Shown here in pieces: positions 43,573-52,820 of a DNA stretch of 64,000 nt (positions are counted from its first letter, which is position 1; each line of letters opens with the position of its first letter). The DNA is taken from the NCBI RefSeq assembly GCF_003151255.1, contig NZ_CP029481.1:496001-560000 (forward strand), given 5' to 3'. The position numbers and the translations under genes are program-made. Source of the DNA: Microvirga sp. 17 mud 1-3. GTDB taxonomy: Bacteria; Pseudomonadota; Alphaproteobacteria; Rhizobiales; Beijerinckiaceae. The notes beneath the pieces were generated by a model that ran no database searches, was not told the origin of the DNA, and worked only from the letters and a program-made list of their open reading frames with translations.

Positions 43573-44967
43573 TCATGGCTCTCGTATGCCTTCATCCAGA
43601 CCCCGGAGAAGGGGATATAGGAAGTAGGACATGACGGTTCGCTGGCCAACCTTGACTTCTGCCTGAACGGACATGCCCGGGAGAAGGCGAAAGTCAGCCG
43701 GCGTGTCGCGAAGTTGAGTATCGTCGAGGCTCAGGCGAGCCTTGTACAAGAGATTCCCGGCCGCCTCGGAACCCTTCTCCTTATCCCCCGGAAAAGCGTC
43801 GTGGCTGATGGTTCTCACGGTGCCCGTGGCAGTCCCATGCTTCTGGAAGGGAAAGGCCTCGAACTTGATCCGGGCCGTCTGCCCGGTTCCGATATGGCCG
43901 ATATCCTTGGGCTCGATCGATACCTCCGCTTCAAGGGGCACGTTGGAGGGGACGAGCACGAAAAGCGGCTCTGCCTGGCGTATGACCGAACCGACCGAAC
44001 GCTGGGCGACTTCCAAGACGATAGCATCGGTCGGAGCCGTAAGAGAAACGAGGTTCCGGCGGAGCTCGGCTTTCTTCAATTCCTCCGCAGCCGCATCCCG
44101 CCGGCCGCGTGCCTCGACCAGCGACTCCAATGTGGCGCGCGTAAAATCGTTGATGAATTCCTGGCGTTGCGACCGGGCCTTCTCAAGCTCGTGCCCAGCT
44201 TCGACTTGAGCACCTTTCGTTCGCGCCAGCATAGCCTCCACATCGAGCCTCATGTCGCGAGCCTGAAGAAGATTGAGCTTCGAGCCGGTTTGATGCTCCA
44301 GGAGGACCATGCGCATCTGCTCGATATCCTGAATGCCAGTGAGCCTTTGTGACAAGATGGCCTCTTCTTGGCGGCTTTTTGCAAGACTGGCTTCCGAGCG
44401 CGCGATTTCCTCATCCAGATTGCGCAGACGGCTTTCACTAAAGGCTTTGCGTTGGGCCGCAAGCTTGGCTTCGACAAGCTGCTCGGGGCTTGATGGATTG
44501 GAAGGCTGGTAGGTTCGGTCGGCAAGCTCGGCCTCAAGCCTTTGCACCATAGCGTCGGCCGCATTGAACTTGGTCTGCACCTGTTGGACATCTGCTTCCG
44601 TGAAAGTGGGGTCTAGGACCCCAAGAAGCTGCCCGGCCGTGACCGCTTGGCCAACCTTGACCTTAACGCTCCTGACGACGGAGTTCTCAAGAGGCTGGAT
44701 GATGATGTTCGGTTCTGTGGTGATCAGCTTGCCTTTGGCAACAGCGATCTCGTCGATTTCTGTGAGGCTGGCCCAGAGTATGGCCGTGCCGATGAGCGCA
44801 GTCGTGAAATAGAGCGTCAGCCGTGCAATTCTTGGTGGAGCGCGTTCCTCGACCTCAACGGCATCGGGCTGGAATTCCACCACATGGGCAGGGCGCTTCT
44901 TCGGTACAGGCGGCAGGATCTGCGGTGCAGGAACCTTTTCGCCGGACATGGGGCGGGTCGGAATCAT
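43573..44967 (-). CDS. HlyD family type I secretion adaptor
   Basis: This 464-residue membrane fusion protein has one N-terminal membrane helix (TLYFTTALIGTAILWASL), the HlyD lipoyl/barrel start KGKLITTEPNIIIQPLENSV, long alpha-helical hairpins (about 115-300) and the C-terminal beta-barrel with PLEAEVSIEPKDIGHI. It links the inner-membrane ABC exporter to a TolC-like outer-membrane protein, which is not in the window. ATG 44967 gives a 4-base overlap with the ABC gene stop and has GAGG upstream; the open frame extends 16 codons further. Confidence 0.9.
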   Translation of the reverse strand: MIPTRPMSGEKVPAPQILPPVPKKRPAHVVEFQPDAVEVEERAPPRIARLTLYFTTALIGTAILWASLTEIDEIAVAKGKLITTEPNIIIQPLENSVVRSVKVKVGQAVTAGQLLGVLDPTFTEADVQQVQTKFNAADAMVQRLEAELADRTYQPSNPSSPEQLVEAKLAAQRKAFSESRLRNLDEEIARSEASLAKSRQEEAILSQRLTGIQDIEQMRMVLLEHQTGSKLNLLQARDMRLDVEAMLARTKGAQVEAGHELEKARSQRQEFINDFTRATLESLVEARGRRDAAAEELKKAELRRNLVSLTAPTDAIVLEVAQRSVGSVIRQAEPLFVLVPSNVPLEAEVSIEPKDIGHIGTGQTARIKFEAFPFQKHGTATGTVRTISHDAFPGDKEKGSEAAGNLLYKARLSLDDTQLRDTPADFRLLPGMSVQAEVKVGQRTVMSYFLYPLLRGLDEGIREP

Positions 44968-47111
44968 GCCGCGTGCCTCGTTTGCTGGTTCCATAGATGG
45001 CGGTAGGTCGTGCACGAACTGAGGAGCTGATCGTGCCGACCCGCAGCGATGAGGCGTCCCCTGTCCACGACCAGAATGGCATTCGCATCCACGAGAGTGG
45101 ACAGGCGGTGGGACACGATCAGCACGGTTCTTCCCTCGGCAATCTTCCGAAGGTTCTGCCTGATGATCATTTCGCTGTCCGGATCGAGGGCGCTCGTCGC
45201 CTCATCGAGGATGAGCAGGCGCGGGTCCGTCACAAGGGCCCGGGCGATCGCAAGGCGCTGCTTCTGGCCGCCGGATAGATTTTCCGCATTCTCTTCAAGC
45301 ATCGTGTCGAATCCACGAGGCATGCGCTCGATGAATTCTTCCGCGCCGGCTGCCTTGGCTGCCCAGGCAATCTCCTCAAAGCTTGCCGACGGCTTCGCGG
45401 CCGCGATGTTTTCCCGAATAGTTCCTCGGAACAAGAAGTTGTCCTGCAGAACGACGCCGACGCACTTGCGAAGGTGAGCCAGATCGAGTTCCCGGATATC
45501 GTGACCGTCGATCCGGACGAGGCCTTTCTGGACCGCGTAGAGACGTTGAATCAGGCGCGTGATCGTTGTCTTACCTGAGCCGCTGCGCCCCACGATGCCA
45601 ACGATGCTGCCTGCCTCGATGGTGAACGAGACGTCGTCAAGTGCCGGTGGACGGTCGGGCTGATATCCGAACGACACGTCCTCGAATTGGATCTCTCCCT
45701 GAAGAGGAGGGGAGAGGCCCCTTTGCGCCCCATCCGTCTCCGGCCTCTTGTCCATCACTTCCCCGAGCATGCGGACCGAGAGAGCGACCTCCTGATATTC
45801 ATGCGCCATCGTCAGAATCTGGACGAGGGGCCCCGAAACACGCCCAGCCAGCATGTTGAAGGCAACCAATGCGCCGACGGTCATGGTGTGATCGAAGACA
45901 TCGAGAGCGCCGAGGGCAATAATGGCGACGCTCATGAATTTCTCGAGAAAACCTGTGAGACTCTGCGCCGCCGCGGAGATCCTCTCGACATTGTAGCGCA
46001 TCATCACGGACTGGGCCGATGAATTGTCCCAGCTGCGTCGATGGAGCGGCTCCATGGCAAGAGCCTTGATGGTGCGCATGCCGTGAACGGCTTCGACGAG
46101 AAGGGCCTGCCGTTCACCTTCCGCTTCATAGAGGGCCTGGAGGCGGCGGCGGAACGGCCCAATGAGAAGCCCGATCGTCACGGCAACACAGGCTGTGAAC
46201 GCCAGAACCACAATTGTCAGCTTGACGCTGTAGAGCAGCAGAACGGGAATAAAGACCAGAAGGGAAAGGCCGTCGAGAATGGCCGTGAAGAGGCGGCCGG
46301 TCAGAAACTCCCGGATCCGATTGGCCTGCTGCATGTGCTTGATAAGAACGCCAGCAGGGATCCTCTCGAAAAATCCGAGGGGAAGCGAGAGAAGGTGCGC
46401 GAAAGTCCTAACGGCCACGCGCATGTCGATGCGATTGCTCGCGTAGAGCAGAAGATATTTTCTGAGAAAGCTGAAGACGGCATCGAACGCGAGTGCCAGC
46501 GCGACGCCGCCCGCAAGAACGTAAAGCGTTGCATAGGACTCGTGCATCAAAACCTTGTCGATCACGAGCTGGGAGAAGATCGGAACCGCGAGGCCCAAGG
46601 CATAGAGGACGAGCGCGGCTGCGATCACGTCCGTGAAAAGCCGGCGTTGACGTATCAGTTCGGGCGCAAACCATAGGAAGCCGAAGGGCCGCGTTGGATC
46701 CTTCAGACTTTTGCGGGCAGGCTTAACGAGGATGACGTCCCCATGCCAGGCTGCAGAGAAGTCATTTTCGTCCAGGTGCAATGGCTCGGGACGCGCGGCT
46801 TTGGGATCAAAGACGATGATCCTGTCGCCTTGGTCGCTTCTGTCGACACCTGCGACGACGACCCAATTGCCGTTTGCCAGGAGAGCGAGAGCCGGAAAAG
46901 CCGCGCCGAGCCCGAGGAGATCGGGCCATCCCAGATTGACCTTGCGGGCCCGCAGGCCCGATTCCCGCGCCATACGCAGGAGGAGCTGCCAGGAAACAGG
47001 CTCGTCCGTAATGGCATACGAATGAGCCAGTTGCTCGATGGTCAGGTCGGTGCCGTGGTGACGGGCGACTGCTACAAGGCAATGCAGGCCTGTTTCGGTT
47101 TCTGCGCCCAC
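44964..47111 (-). CDS. Type I secretion ABC transporter with C39-like domain
   Basis: This is a 715-residue HlyB/PrtD-type exporter. An N-terminal peptidase C39-like domain (about 1-130) lacks the catalytic residues: the Cys position is Thr7 in ETETGLHC, and the His site reads NGNWVVVAG. It is therefore a substrate-docking, non-cleaving domain as in RTX exporters. Membrane helices (about 150-430) and an ATPase domain follow, with GRSGSGKTT (Walker A), NLSGGQKQRLAIA (signature) and LLILDEATSALD (Walker B). The start is GTG 47111 with GAGG upstream. It is followed by HlyD with a 4-base overlap. The RTX protein at 35-36.5 kb is the likely cargo. Confidence 0.92.
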   Translation of the reverse strand: MGAETETGLHCLVAVARHHGTDLTIEQLAHSYAITDEPVSWQLLLRMARESGLRARKVNLGWPDLLGLGAAFPALALLANGNWVVVAGVDRSDQGDRIIVFDPKAARPEPLHLDENDFSAAWHGDVILVKPARKSLKDPTRPFGFLWFAPELIRQRRLFTDVIAAALVLYALGLAVPIFSQLVIDKVLMHESYATLYVLAGGVALALAFDAVFSFLRKYLLLYASNRIDMRVAVRTFAHLLSLPLGFFERIPAGVLIKHMQQANRIREFLTGRLFTAILDGLSLLVFIPVLLLYSVKLTIVVLAFTACVAVTIGLLIGPFRRRLQALYEAEGERQALLVEAVHGMRTIKALAMEPLHRRSWDNSSAQSVMMRYNVERISAAAQSLTGFLEKFMSVAIIALGALDVFDHTMTVGALVAFNMLAGRVSGPLVQILTMAHEYQEVALSVRMLGEVMDKRPETDGAQRGLSPPLQGEIQFEDVSFGYQPDRPPALDDVSFTIEAGSIVGIVGRSGSGKTTITRLIQRLYAVQKGLVRIDGHDIRELDLAHLRKCVGVVLQDNFLFRGTIRENIAAAKPSASFEEIAWAAKAAGAEEFIERMPRGFDTMLEENAENLSGGQKQRLAIARALVTDPRLLILDEATSALDPDSEMIIRQNLRKIAEGRTVLIVSHRLSTLVDANAILVVDRGRLIAAGRHDQLLSSCTTYRHLWNQQTRHAA

Positions 47112-47126
47112 AGGATCGCCTCACGC

Positions 47127-47453
47127 TTAAGAAGAGAAATTGGGTGAGGAGTTGCGCTGTCCGTTCATGAACGGCGCCGCATCACCTTTTCGAGGCAGAT
47201 GAGAGGCAGCGTCCTGTGGAGCCTGTGTCTGCTTGATGGCGCCGGCATCGATAAGGCCCTGCAGCGCCTTTTGCATCAGCTCGACCGAGTTCGCGAATGC
47301 CTCGACTGACATGACGATGCGCTGACGCAGCACGGGCTTAGGATTGTTCTTTGCATCGCGCTCTGTCGGCGACAGGCTCATGAGATCGACTCTCACGATC
47401 GGGCCTGTAACGGTGATCTCGGCAATGCCGTCCGAATAGACTTCCTGGTGCAT
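47127..47453 (-). CDS. Small conserved-looking protein at the head of the T1SS operon
   Basis: This 108-residue protein has no family I can name with confidence. Its first 70 residues form a compact alpha/beta pattern: a strand with AEITVTGPIVRVDLMSL, a strand with RQRIVMSVEAF, then an amphipathic helix VELMQKALQGLIDAG. In outline this resembles DUF3467-type proteins. The last 40 residues look disordered. It lies 15 bases upstream of the ABC exporter, so it should be co-expressed with the secretion system and might be a cytoplasmic helper or regulator. Confidence 0.65.
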   Translation of the reverse strand: MHQEVYSDGIAEITVTGPIVRVDLMSLSPTERDAKNNPKPVLRQRIVMSVEAFANSVELMQKALQGLIDAGAIKQTQAPQDAASHLPRKGDAAPFMNGQRNSSPNFSS

Positions 47454-48071
47454 GGGGGGCCTTCTGGTTTAACGGGGGTGGAGAAATATCTGAACGAGAG
47501 TGTGTTTGATCGTCGGAAGGTCCATGTGCTGCCCGCGCGTGAACCTTGCTTTGGCGGCATGCTCCGGAGAGAAGCATCGCGAGATGGAGGGCACGCGAAC
47601 CAACACCGCGTGCTGTGGAGCGGCGGTTCCCGTTCCGGATGCAGATCGGCAAAGGGTGGGAGATCCCGTCCCAACCATTCGGAGGCTGTCCTCATCGAGC
47701 GTCCGCCAGTTGTCCTGGCTGTGTTGCCCTCCCAACATCAGCATCGCCAACCTCTCCAAGGCAAAGCCGTTGTGCCGCGCTCGTATAGGGTGTCACTTCA
47801 GAAATAGTCTTGGAAGTAGAAATTCCTTAGAGAACGTGTCCCTTAATGGGTATAGCCTGGAACAGAGGGCTCCGCGTCTTGAGGGATAGAGCAAATGTAG
47901 GCAGGAGACGCTGCCTATGCCTGACAAGCTTTCCTGCCAATGGCCTCTCTCATCTGCTTCAAGGAGCATTGTCTGAGTGCCTAAAGCTCGGTCCGGATGG
48001 CCGGTAGGCGGTTCTCGAAATGTGATGGCACGCGACGGTTGGGGGCGGCTCCTTACCTCGTGCGGAAGGCT
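47454..48071. other. Intergenic region upstream of the T1SS operon
   Basis: This stretch of 618 bases has the T1SS operon and the GT2 gene both on the minus strand. The T1SS promoter should be near 47460-47560. Frames in this region have no recognisable products. No repeat is seen. Confidence 0.45.
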
Positions 48072-49073
48072 CTAGATCCCCGATTGGCGGCTGATCGCGT
48101 GCTGGACCGATCGCAGGGCGTTCCAGCCTCTCGTGCCGATGGTGCGTTTGCCGGCAAGCTTCATCCACGGCCAAGAATATTTGATGTCAGGGCATGTTGA
48201 GAGCGCATATGTTCGGATCTGGTCGGAAAGATCCGGTAATCCTTCGTTGAAGGCAGTGCTCGCGCGTTTGATCGCGGCATGTCCAAATGACCGGTCAACA
48301 TGCTGGCGAAGTTTGTCTGCGTCCGGCAGGGCCGATCCATCGTTCTCGAAGAAGTAGTCGATCGCGGCCTTTCGCTGTTGCAGGTCCGGAAAGACATTGG
48401 ACATGTATCCTTGGGACATATTGCTTCTGTGCAGGCGATAGACTGCCTGGTGGGCGTTTACAAAGCCGACAGATCCGTGCGCTGCCAGGCGGAACCACAT
48501 TTCCATATCGCCGCTATGGGGAAGCTCAGGCCGGTAGCCGCCGACCTGCTTCTGCAGGCTTGTTCGGACAACGGCTGTGGCTGTGGGAACAATGTTGGCC
48601 GCGCCACTGAAGGCGATGAACTCAGAGCCCTTCATCGTGCGATGCTTGGTTGTTTGCGTTAGCCGCCGCATAGGATCCATCGGCACCAACTCTCCATCTT
48701 CGTGGAGCAGGAACGCATTTCCGAATGAGAAGCTGATTTCGGGCTCGCTCTCCATAACAAGGGTCGCCCGTTCCAGTGCGCCCGGCAAAAGATAGTCGTC
48801 CGCCGACAGGAGCAGGAAGTAGTCCCGTGAGGCCCATTCGATGCCCTCGTTGTAGGTCGCGATGTGGCCCTTGTTGTCGGCATGCCGATGAAATGTGACC
48901 CGCGAATCCTCCCGCGCCAGCGCCTCGCCGACTTCAGGAGTGTGGTCGGGGGAGGCATCGTCCAGAACCAGCACGCGGACCTCGACGCCGGATTGGGTTA
49001 GGATGCTCTCCACGCATTGCCTCAGGAAATGTCCGTAGCGATAGCAAGGCACAACGACATCGACTGAACGCAT
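48072..49073 (-). CDS. Glycosyltransferase family 2
   Basis: This 333-residue GT-A enzyme has VDVVVPCYRYGHFLRQCVES, VRVLVLDDASPDHTPEV, the DXD motif as LLLSADDYLLP, and HSGDMEMWFRLAAHG near the acceptor site. The C-terminal 90 residues are helical. ATG 49073 is chosen over the longer frame because AGGAGAAT precedes it. It stands alone on the minus strand, away from the main glycan block, and could act late in polymer assembly or on another glycan. Confidence 0.87.
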   Translation of the reverse strand: MRSVDVVVPCYRYGHFLRQCVESILTQSGVEVRVLVLDDASPDHTPEVGEALAREDSRVTFHRHADNKGHIATYNEGIEWASRDYFLLLSADDYLLPGALERATLVMESEPEISFSFGNAFLLHEDGELVPMDPMRRLTQTTKHRTMKGSEFIAFSGAANIVPTATAVVRTSLQKQVGGYRPELPHSGDMEMWFRLAAHGSVGFVNAHQAVYRLHRSNMSQGYMSNVFPDLQQRKAAIDYFFENDGSALPDADKLRQHVDRSFGHAAIKRASTAFNEGLPDLSDQIRTYALSTCPDIKYSWPWMKLAGKRTIGTRGWNALRSVQHAISRQSGI

Positions 49074-49509
49074 CGCGAAATTCTCCTGCCAGGATCGCGG
49101 CTCCGTTATGCATCGTTCACGGCCGGCTGCCCTCTGCGGCGAGCAGATCTCCCGGCCGTTGCCGATGGTCATTCGTCTCGGTGCGAAATTCCGATGAACG
49201 GATGATGGTTTAATTTAACAGTAAGTAGCGTTCGGCTGCTTATGACTATTATGGATAGTCATGGCCACGCCTGCTGATTGGAGGGGGCAGCTTAGACTGT
49301 GTATCTGGTCGCGAGAGCGCCGGACAGTTTCGAATCATCTTTATAAAAATGTTTATTCGCGTACCAAAGCTAAGAGAATGTCCAAATTTCGCACGCTTTT
49401 GCTTCACGCATCAGCAATTTCGGTCGAGAGATTGCACGGTGTCTATGTAGGGATAGTTCAGCCCACTGGGCTCGCGGTCTGCCGAGCCTGGCCCTGAATC
49501 GGTTGGCGG
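49074..49509. other. Intergenic region with an inverted repeat
   Basis: This 436-base region upstream of the GT2 gene is rich in A and T around 49200-49260. A perfect inverted repeat, ATGACTAT (49242-49249) and ATAGTCAT (49255-49262), lies in it. No gene is supported. Confidence 0.4.
49242..49262. promoter_or_regulatory. Inverted repeat upstream of GT2 gene, possible operator
   Basis: A perfect 8-base inverted repeat with a 5-base spacer lies about 170-190 bases before the GT2 start on the minus strand. It could be a regulator site; chance cannot be excluded for an AT-rich dyad of this size. Confidence 0.3.
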
Positions 49510-50400
49510 TCATTCACCATGAAGGCTCGGAGCCTCTTCGTCTCGACCGCGTATCAAAAGGTCTTTGGTGACCGACGAGATGGACAGGAATAGCAGGGTC
49601 ACGGCGAGGGGCAGATAAAGCAGGCGACTGCCACCCCATTCGAAAAAGATGGTTCCGGCAATCCCACCGACGAAGAACGAGCATAACAGAAGCCCCAGAA
49701 GCTTGAGTTTCCCCCGGTCCGCCAGGACCCGCGGCTTCGAATGATCCTGGTTCACGTAGCAGAACTTGCCGAGTTCGATGCCGATATCCGTCACGATGCC
49801 CGTGACATGTGTCGTTCGCATGCGGGCCCCGGAGATTTTCGTCACCGTGGCGTTCTGCAGCCCCATGATGAAGCAGAGCCAGGCGATCATCGCCGATGTA
49901 AAAGTCCAGGGCGACGTCAAGGCCCAGCCGTAGAGTCCAAAGGCCAGGAGCATCAGGCCTTCGAGCAGTAAGGGCAGGGCGTACTGGCTATCCAGGCCGC
50001 GTCGTCGGCCCCAGTTGATCAGGATGGCTGAGCAGGCCGCTCCAAGAGTAAATGAGCCGAGCGCCCCGAAGCCGAGCAGAAAAAGATCTAGCACGCCCAA
50101 AGCGAGGTGGTCGGCCATGCTTGAGACGATTCCCGACATGTGCGAGGTGTATTGCCCGACCGCAAGAAATCCCCCTGCATTGATGGCGCCGGCGACAAAG
50201 GTGAGGACCATGCCGAGTTGCAGGTCGGCCGCGCCCGTCCGCCTGGAGGATGCGACCGATCCGACGAGGGACACGGATCGAGCCGCGAGCCCCTTCCCGA
50301 GGACGTACTTCCTACCGTGCTGCCGTTGAGCCTTCGTCACGAGTCGCCTCTTATCTGCCCCTTCTCCCGCAGGGTGCTTCCATCCTGACAGGCGGTCCAC
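49510..50400 (-). CDS. DUF1275 (YoaK-like) membrane protein
   Basis: This 296-residue inner-membrane protein has about six helices. The DUF1275 pattern is clear: FVAGAINAGGFLAVGQYTSH then MSGIVSSMADHLALG, FLLGFGALGSFTLGAACSAI, and CFIMGLQNATVTKISGARMR with TTHVTGIVTDIGIELG. The function of the family is not established. The start is uncertain: GTG 50400 gives a 60-residue basic lead, while the membrane part begins near residue 64. It follows the GH3 gene by 6 bases on the same strand. Confidence 0.85.
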   Translation of the reverse strand: MDRLSGWKHPAGEGADKRRLVTKAQRQHGRKYVLGKGLAARSVSLVGSVASSRRTGAADLQLGMVLTFVAGAINAGGFLAVGQYTSHMSGIVSSMADHLALGVLDLFLLGFGALGSFTLGAACSAILINWGRRRGLDSQYALPLLLEGLMLLAFGLYGWALTSPWTFTSAMIAWLCFIMGLQNATVTKISGARMRTTHVTGIVTDIGIELGKFCYVNQDHSKPRVLADRGKLKLLGLLLCSFFVGGIAGTIFFEWGGSRLLYLPLAVTLLFLSISSVTKDLLIRGRDEEAPSLHGE

Positions 50401-50406
50401 TGTTTC

Positions 50407-52647
50407 TCATTGCGCAATGGTCGAGGACGAGGCGCGTTGGCCTGAAAGTGGAAAGGTGATCGTCTCCATGATCGAAACCTCTCCGACGGGTTCGGCCAGT
50501 GAATTGCTGCCGACAAAGACCTGGATCGCTCCAGCCTCGACCCAGTAGGTGCCGTCATCCTGATGGAAGCCCAGCGATTCTACAGGGACCCGCAGGGTAA
50601 CGCGCTTTGCCTCTCCTGGTGCAAGGGCGATCTTCTCGAAGGCCTTCAACTCGCGCAAGGGGCGGCTCCGGCTCGCGATAGGATCCCGGGTATAGAGTTG
50701 CACGACCTCTTGGCCGGAGCGAGCACCCGTGTTGGTGACGGTCACGGTCAATTCCAGCGTGTCCCCGGCCCTGAGGCGGCGTTTCTTGAAAGCCGGGTCG
50801 CCATAGGAGAAATGAGTATAGCTCAGTCCCCAACCGAACGGGTAAAGGGGCGTAATCGGCGCATCGACGTATTTCAGCGTGAACCGGTTGTCCTCCAGGG
50901 TCGGACGGCCTGTGGGCAGGCGATTGTAATAGATCGGCAGCTGCCCGACCGTGCGTGGCCACGTGACGGGCAGTTTCCCGCTCGGACTGGCGTCTCCGAA
51001 CAGGATATCGGCGACCGCTGGACCGCCCTCGGTCCCCGGATACCAGGCCATCAGGATGGACGGGATCAGGTCCGCAACCGCGCCGAGTTCCAGGGGGCGC
51101 CCCCCGACGATCACCAGCGCCACGGGCTTTCCGGTCGCCGCAAGCGCCTTCAAGGCCTCCGCCTGATGGCCGTTGAGGGTCAGGTGAGCGCGAGAGGCCG
51201 CCTCGCCCGAAAGATCGACCGGTTCTCCGAACACCGCGATGGTCAGGTCCGACTCCTTGGCGGCCTCGATCGCTGCCGGAAGGCTGTCCTGATTGTGGCA
51301 GAAGAGGTCGCAGCCGGGCGCGAACCTGACCTTGATTCCATCCCGGTCCGCCCTGCGACGAACACCCTCGAGAATCGAGACGCTGTCCTGCGCATGGCCC
51401 CGGGCCCCGTGGGGGCCGAACTGGTCCTGAGGCGCGTCCGCAAGAGGGCCGACGACCGCAATCGAGCGGACCGAGGACGGAATGGGCAGAACGTCATTCC
51501 TGTTCTGCAGGAGAACCAGGGTCTCGCGGGCTACCTCCCGCGCGGCCTTGCGCGCTTCCGGTGAGGGAAATGAGGAATCCACATGCTGCGGATCGACGTC
51601 GGGGCGATCGAACAATCCGAGGCGCATTTTGACCCGCAATACGCGCCTGACCGCTTCATCGACAGCGCTTTCCGGCACTCGTCCGGCCTGGACCTCTTCA
51701 GGGAGATACTGGATATAGAGCTTGCCCATCATATCCATGTCGACGCCGGCAAGGAGCGCCTTTCGCGCCGCTTCCGCCCCGTCGGCCGCAACGCCATGGC
51801 CGACCAGCTCCTTGATCCCGGCCCAGTCCGAGGTGACGAAGCCGTCGAACCCCCATTGGCGGCGCAGCACATCGGTCTGAAGCCAGGGATTGGCCGTCGA
51901 CGGGACACCGTTCAGGGCGTTGAAGGCCGCCATGAAGCTGACGGATCCCGCCTCGACGGCCGCACGGAACGGTGGGAGATAGGTGTCATACATCTCCGCC
52001 CGCGGGATATAGGTGGTGTCATAGTCGCGCCCGCCCTGGGGAGCTCCATACCCGGCAAAGTGCTTGGTGGCGGTGGCGAGGCCGCCTTTCCGGAAGCCCT
52101 CTACCCGAGCGGCCGTGAGAACGGAGCCGAGATAGGGGTCTTCGCCGAAGCCTTCTACGATCCGGCCCCACCGGCTGTCGCGGGAGAGGTCCGCCATGGG
52201 CGCGAAGGTCCATTGGACGCCGACATAGGACGCCTCCCGCGCGGCCCATTCGGAGGCCAGGCTTGAAAGCCTGGGGTTGAAGGCTGCGGCCTCTCCCAGA
52301 GGAATCGGGAACTGGGTGCGAAAGCCGTGCAGCACGTCGAGGCCGAACAGGATCGGGATCTTGAGCCGGGATTGCCGGGCGGTGGCCTGGGCACGGGCGA
52401 TGTCCTGGGCGTTGTTGAAGTTGAGCAGGGCACCCACCCGTCCCGCGGAGATGTCCTCCCATTGGAGGGGAGGGCCATTGGACACCAGGTTGAGCTGGCC
52501 GACCTTCTCTTCCAGGGTCATCTTGCCGAGAAGCTCGTCGACTTTCCGCTCGACGTCGTCCTGAGCCCGGAGAGCGGTCGCGGCGCCGATCAGGAGAAGG
52601 CCGGCAAGGCTCAGCCGCAGGGAGAGGGAAACACCGATACGCCGCAC
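50407..52647 (-). CDS. bglX: Periplasmic beta-glucosidase, glycoside hydrolase family 3
   Basis: This 746-residue BglX-type enzyme releases glucose or related sugars from beta-linked oligosaccharides in the periplasm. It has a signal peptide (about 1-29), the GH3 N-terminal domain with GRIVEGFGEDPYLG, ATKHFAGYG and the nucleophile Asp274 in GFVTSDWAGIK, then the C-terminal domain and a fibronectin type III-like end (about 655-725). The length is normal for the family. It could process the organism's own exopolysaccharide fragments or plant-derived glucans. Confidence 0.93.
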   Translation of the reverse strand: MRRIGVSLSLRLSLAGLLLIGAATALRAQDDVERKVDELLGKMTLEEKVGQLNLVSNGPPLQWEDISAGRVGALLNFNNAQDIARAQATARQSRLKIPILFGLDVLHGFRTQFPIPLGEAAAFNPRLSSLASEWAAREASYVGVQWTFAPMADLSRDSRWGRIVEGFGEDPYLGSVLTAARVEGFRKGGLATATKHFAGYGAPQGGRDYDTTYIPRAEMYDTYLPPFRAAVEAGSVSFMAAFNALNGVPSTANPWLQTDVLRRQWGFDGFVTSDWAGIKELVGHGVAADGAEAARKALLAGVDMDMMGKLYIQYLPEEVQAGRVPESAVDEAVRRVLRVKMRLGLFDRPDVDPQHVDSSFPSPEARKAAREVARETLVLLQNRNDVLPIPSSVRSIAVVGPLADAPQDQFGPHGARGHAQDSVSILEGVRRRADRDGIKVRFAPGCDLFCHNQDSLPAAIEAAKESDLTIAVFGEPVDLSGEAASRAHLTLNGHQAEALKALAATGKPVALVIVGGRPLELGAVADLIPSILMAWYPGTEGGPAVADILFGDASPSGKLPVTWPRTVGQLPIYYNRLPTGRPTLEDNRFTLKYVDAPITPLYPFGWGLSYTHFSYGDPAFKKRRLRAGDTLELTVTVTNTGARSGQEVVQLYTRDPIASRSRPLRELKAFEKIALAPGEAKRVTLRVPVESLGFHQDDGTYWVEAGAIQVFVGSNSLAEPVGEVSIMETITFPLSGQRASSSTIAQ

Positions 52648-52820
52648 AACGATCTCCTCGAGACAGCACGGAAACTTTATCGCGGGGAGATCCCGCAGAC
52701 CGCTCGTTCATGCTAAATAGGACATTTATGGGGAATGACGCGAGTTCTGTGCCCGGTCAACGCCATCCTCATCAGTCACGATCCGACGTGCTAAGTTTCT
52801 CGTGCCAAGTATCTCGTGCC

